Source of the DNA: CAZSDP01 sp964605665
GTDB taxonomy: Bacteria > Planctomycetota > UBA8108 > UBA1146
Reading direction: 5' to 3'
Assembly: GCA_964605665.1 (NCBI GenBank)
Contig: CAZSDP010000011.1
Span: 1 to 64,000 of the forward strand
Length of the DNA stretch: 64,000 nt
In this document: in pieces, positions 60,651-64,000 of the stretch
Numbering within the stretch: position 1 is the first letter of the stretch
How the letters are laid out: every line of letters starts with the position of its first letter
Translations under genes and position numbers: made by a program
Notes under the pieces: generated by a model
What the model was told of the DNA's origin: nothing
Databases searched by the model: none
Seen by the model: the letters and a program-made list of their open reading frames with translations, nothing else

Positions 60651-60670
60651 TTGGAGAGGTTGTGTGCGTT

Positions 60671-63600
60671 ATGCGTACGTGTTTCAGCGAACGCGACTAC
60701 CGTAGAGGACTCTATTTTGGAATCCTGGTAGCTCTTTCATTGTTCATGAGCCCGATGGCGATTGCTCAGGGTGATCCAGAAGCGTGCTTGCCCAGCCACT
60801 GGAGCTCATCGTTCGATTCCTGGTGCGACACCCCGTACCAGCCCGCCGATGACCACTGTGGTGATGGTCCAGCGACATCGCTCGTCGATGCGTTCGAGCT
60901 CACCAATCTCTCGGCAGCACCCTCCTCATTCGACACCTCCCTAACCCTACTCGGGGCATTGTCTGCATCGGGAGGCCAGTTCGAGTTGATGCTCTCCTAC
61001 GGCACAGCTGCACTACTGAGCGCATCCCACCCTCTGGTCGCATCTCCAGCAGCGCCACTCAATGTCCAAGACATTGTTCAAGCAGCGTTCTCTGGCGACA
61101 TCACGGTCACCTTTGCGCTGCAAGTCTTGGCAGCGTGGAACGCCGTCGAAGCATTTGGCGGCTGCCCTCTGACTTGTGGTGACTTCAACGCTCCGACCTT
61201 GGAATGCGATGCGTCCATCACCCTCGAATGCGGTGAGCCGATTCCACAACCGACCATCACCGACGATCTCGACCCGAACCCCACGCTTTCATTCGCTGAT
61301 TCAGTTGCCTACCCCAGCAACTGTGGGCTCGAGGCCACCATCACGAGAACTTGGACCGCCACCGACAGCTGCGGAAACTCCGCCTCAACGGTCCAGGAAA
61401 TCAATGTCGTAGACACAACCGCACCTTCACTGAGTATTCCCCAGGATCAATCTTTCGGTTGCTATATGCCTGGACCAGCGCCATTTACTGGTGATGCCAC
61501 GGCGATGGATATCTGCGATTTGAACCCCATCATCACCCACTCCGATGAAATCACCGAAGGCTCCTGCTCACAGAATCTGACCTTGCACCGAACATGGACG
61601 GCAACGGACATGTGCGGGAATAGCACTTCCCAGGTTCAGACGATTACTTACGGAGACACCAACGCACCAGATCTCGATGTACCCAGCGACACCACCGTGA
61701 GCTGCGAAGTCGACTGCTATGAAGATCTCTCCGAAGTCGGCGAAGCGAGTGCCGACGACGACTGCGATCCGCTCCCGACGATCACCTTCAGTGACGAAAT
61801 CACTGCAGGGAGCTGTAACGCCTCGTACACCATTACACGAACCTGGACCGCAGCAGATGCCTGCGGCAACTCGAGTAGCGGAAACCAGACCATCACCGTC
61901 ATCGACGAAGATGCGCCTGAGTTGGTCTGCCCAGAAGACATGACATTGAGTTGCGAAGATCCGATCGAACTCGCCGGATCGCCCTTCGTTCTCGACGCCT
62001 GTGATCCCGATCCACTGATCGAATTGTCGGAGACCGTCACGCAGTCCGAATGTGATCTCGAAAGAGTGGTCACCCGGACCTGGACCGTCACTGACGAGTG
62101 TGGAAATGTCGCGAGCTGCACACAAGTCGTCACCTTCGAAGATACTCAGCCTCCAGTACTGTACTGCCCGCTGAACGTCACTCTCGAGTGCCCCGACGAT
62201 GCGTCTGAACTCTCCATCGCGTCGGCGATCGATAACTGCGACGAGAATCCGACTGTCACCTACGAGCAGGTGACCTACCACCCCGACTCCAGCTCCGATG
62301 GTTGCCCGCTGAATCAGACGATCATTCGAACCTTCACGGCAGTGGACGCCTGCGGCAACATGAGCCAGATCGATCAGACCATTCAGATCGTCGACACCAC
62401 GGATCCGGTGCTTCTCTGTCCGCCAACTTTGTTCCTCAATTGCGAACAAGACCTGGACGGATTGCCTTATGCCGAGGTCATCGACAGTTGTGACGAGAAA
62501 CCATTCCTCGATTACGAAGATAGTTACTTCCCTGGCAACTGTGCGAATCAAACGACGGTCCTGCGAAGCTGGATCGCCATCGATGCGTGCGGCAATTCTT
62601 CCAGCTGTACTCAAACTATTTTCCTCTTCGATCAGCAACCACCGCGGCTCAGTATTCCTGCCGACCTCGTCCTCCCCTGCGATTCCAATCAACCTACAGG
62701 AATGGCCACCGCGACTGACAACTGCGATGGAGAAGAAAATGGCGACGGCCCGGTTGTTGAAAGCAACACCGTAACGATCGCCGGAAGTTGCCCGAACGAA
62801 TACACGCTCGAGATCACCTGGACTGCCACCGACGCATGCGGAAACAGTACCAGTCAAGTTCAGACCGTCACCTACTACGACGACGAAGCTCCAGACTTGG
62901 ATTGCCCCGACGATCTGGTTCTCGACTGCACTCAAGATCCAGGAGCCACCGACGTCAGCAACACTGGATTTGCGACTGCATCCGATAACTGCGACGCCGA
63001 GGTCATTCCGACCTATGAAGATCAGCTGATCCCAACTTCATGCCCGCAAACTTACACTGTTCTTCGAACCTGGACTGCAACCGACAGCTGCGACAACACG
63101 GTGAGCTGCGTACAGACCATCGAAGTGATCGACGAAGATGCGCCGGAGATTGAGTGTCCCGACGATGTGACTCTTGATTGCACAGAAGATCCGGACGAAC
63201 TACCGATTCCAGTCGCTATCGACAATTGCTCTTCCGACGTGGTCGTCACCAGAAGTGACGAATTCCTCGGAGGAGATTGCCCGAGCGGTATGGAACTAGA
63301 GGTCATCATTCGAACGTACACCGCAGTCGATGACTGCGGAAACACCAGCTTCCACTCTCAGAAGATCACGATCGTCGACGAAACAGCGCCTTCCATTGAA
63401 TGTCCACAAGATGAAATCGTGAGTTGCGATCAGTATCCCCAGATGCCCGTAGATCCAATCGTCTCGGACAACTGCGATACGGACGTCACCGTCACCTGGA
63501 ACGATGAAACGACTCCAGGAGAGTGTGACCACGAGATGACGGTGGCTCGAACTTGGACCGCTACCGACGATTGCGGCAACTCCGCTAGCTGTATTCAGCT

Positions 63601-64000
63601 GATTACCGTCATCGATGAAACAGCGCCGTCGATCGATTGTCCCGACACTGTCACCATCTCTTGCCATGAAGAACTTAGCTCGGTTCCCCTCGCTGTCGCT
63701 AGCGACAACTGCGATGACGACGTCGATCTCGAGCGTCACGATGTTCACGTCGACGGAGACTGCCCCCACGAGGAAATCATCACCCGATTGTTCACGGCAA
63801 CCGATGACTGTGGCAACGTGACAACCCGAACCCAGACGATTCTCGTTGTCGACGAATCACCGCCGGTCATCTCATGTCCTGACGATGAAACGGTCGATTG
63901 CGATGACCTCGCTTCTGCAGATACGGGCAGCGCGAGTGCCAGCGACAATTGCGATGACCATCCTGTGATCGAGAGCTCAGATCGAATCATCGAAGGCAAC
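60671..64000 (+). CDS. Large secreted HYR-type repeat protein (3' end beyond window)
   Basis: At least 1110 residues, open to the window edge without a stop. ATG 60671 (a GTG three codons earlier is possible) with ggagagg upstream. Signal peptide: LYFGILVALSLFMSPMAIAQ. After a 160-residue N-terminal domain with Cys pairs come about 11 complete units and part of a twelfth, each about 80 residues, with a Cys-x-DDxxxxC start (PDLDCPDDLVLDC; PEIECPDDVTLDC), ATDNCD, and a conserved RTWTATDSCGNS...QTITVVD end. This HYR/Ig-like repeat is typical of giant adhesins and S-layer-linked proteins; each unit likely folds as a beta sandwich with a disulfide. A role in cell attachment is inferred. Confidence 0.88.
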   Translation, partial: MRTCFSERDYRRGLYFGILVALSLFMSPMAIAQGDPEACLPSHWSSSFDSWCDTPYQPADDHCGDGPATSLVDAFELTNLSAAPSSFDTSLTLLGALSASGGQFELMLSYGTAALLSASHPLVASPAAPLNVQDIVQAAFSGDITVTFALQVLAAWNAVEAFGGCPLTCGDFNAPTLECDASITLECGEPIPQPTITDDLDPNPTLSFADSVAYPSNCGLEATITRTWTATDSCGNSASTVQEINVVDTTAPSLSIPQDQSFGCYMPGPAPFTGDATAMDICDLNPIITHSDEITEGSCSQNLTLHRTWTATDMCGNSTSQVQTITYGDTNAPDLDVPSDTTVSCEVDCYEDLSEVGEASADDDCDPLPTITFSDEITAGSCNASYTITRTWTAADACGNSSSGNQTITVIDEDAPELVCPEDMTLSCEDPIELAGSPFVLDACDPDPLIELSETVTQSECDLERVVTRTWTVTDECGNVASCTQVVTFEDTQPPVLYCPLNVTLECPDDASELSIASAIDNCDENPTVTYEQVTYHPDSSSDGCPLNQTIIRTFTAVDACGNMSQIDQTIQIVDTTDPVLLCPPTLFLNCEQDLDGLPYAEVIDSCDEKPFLDYEDSYFPGNCANQTTVLRSWIAIDACGNSSSCTQTIFLFDQQPPRLSIPADLVLPCDSNQPTGMATATDNCDGEENGDGPVVESNTVTIAGSCPNEYTLEITWTATDACGNSTSQVQTVTYYDDEAPDLDCPDDLVLDCTQDPGATDVSNTGFATASDNCDAEVIPTYEDQLIPTSCPQTYTVLRTWTATDSCDNTVSCVQTIEVIDEDAPEIECPDDVTLDCTEDPDELPIPVAIDNCSSDVVVTRSDEFLGGDCPSGMELEVIIRTYTAVDDCGNTSFHSQKITIVDETAPSIECPQDEIVSCDQYPQMPVDPIVSDNCDTDVTVTWNDETTPGECDHEMTVARTWTATDDCGNSASCIQLITVIDETAPSIDCPDTVTISCHEELSSVPLAVASDNCDDDVDLERHDVHVDGDCPHEEIITRLFTATDDCGNVTTRTQTILVVDESPPVISCPDDETVDCDDLASADTGSASASDNCDDHPVIESSDRIIEGN

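Overview
The window looks like a chromosomal segment of a planctomycete-like bacterium (Planctomycetota or a close relative). This is inferred from gene content only; no rRNA marker is present. The main clues are secreted proteins that end in a paired dockerin/EF-hand-like module closing with Cys-Pro, a BlaI/M56 receptor pair with secretin-type sensor modules, a DUF6288-like PDZ/toroid protein, ThuA-like and di-haem cytochrome proteins, and a very long HYR-type repeat protein. Composition is moderately GC-rich. I saw no rRNA, tRNA, CRISPR array, transposase or phage gene. One 100-base run of N (36092-36191) lies inside a short tandem repeat.

Layout. 0.6-5.4 kb: an FG-GAP/MopE-motif surface protein, a PDZ-toroid protein and a small exported protein. 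5.5-8.4 kb: an M56 receptor peptidase and its BlaI repressor with two palindromic operators. 8.4-16.2 kb: a secreted esterase, pterin dehydratase, a secreted unknown, an FHA-GAF-adenylate cyclase and a carboxypeptidase-regulatory-like/PDZ protein. 16.6-24.5 kb: a di-haem cytochrome, two large exported proteins and a ThuA-like protein. 24.8-27 kb: a Spy/CpxP-like membrane protein and three tandem BamE-like lipoproteins. 27.3-33.2 kb: a secreted lipase-like protein, a purple-acid-phosphatase-like protein, a TPR protein and a Gfo/Idh/MocA oxidoreductase. 33.5-41.7 kb: an SRPBCC protein, a lipoprotein nuclease/phosphatase, a candidate small RNA, a DoxX-rhodanese pair, a coiled-coil/HTH protein, an amidase and two RNA methyltransferases. 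41.8-46.4 kb: a split TRAP transporter locus. 46.4-50.7 kb: an FAD dehydrogenase operon and an MFS transporter. 50.8-53.3 kb: agmatinase and a SpeD homologue around a cohesin-like protein. 53.6-60.1 kb: an S4 protein, an ArsC fusion, fumarase, zincless Fpg, a ferritin-like protein, LapA-like and ArsM. 60.6-64 kb: the 5' part of the HYR-repeat protein, which runs off the window.

Working together: ureohydrolase and SpeD suggest polyamine synthesis; ArsC-fusion and ArsM suggest arsenic reduction and methylation; DctP/DctQ/DctM form one importer; BlaI and M56 form a signal-regulated repressor circuit; DoxX and rhodanese suggest thiol/sulfur redox chemistry at the membrane. Six exported proteins share the C-terminal EF-hand-pair module, suggesting a shared export or surface-attachment route.

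The most notable candidates are: an ArsC domain fused to a free-methionine-sulfoxide-reductase-like GAF domain that keeps three cysteines; a SpeD homologue with Thr instead of the usual Glu before the processing Ser, near an agmatinase; an EF-hand/ClpP-like/RTX fusion; the -CP-terminal module family; an orphan intrinsic terminator marking a possible small RNA; and a striking abundance of 12-18-bp tandem repeats, some coding for signal peptide or N-terminal sequence.
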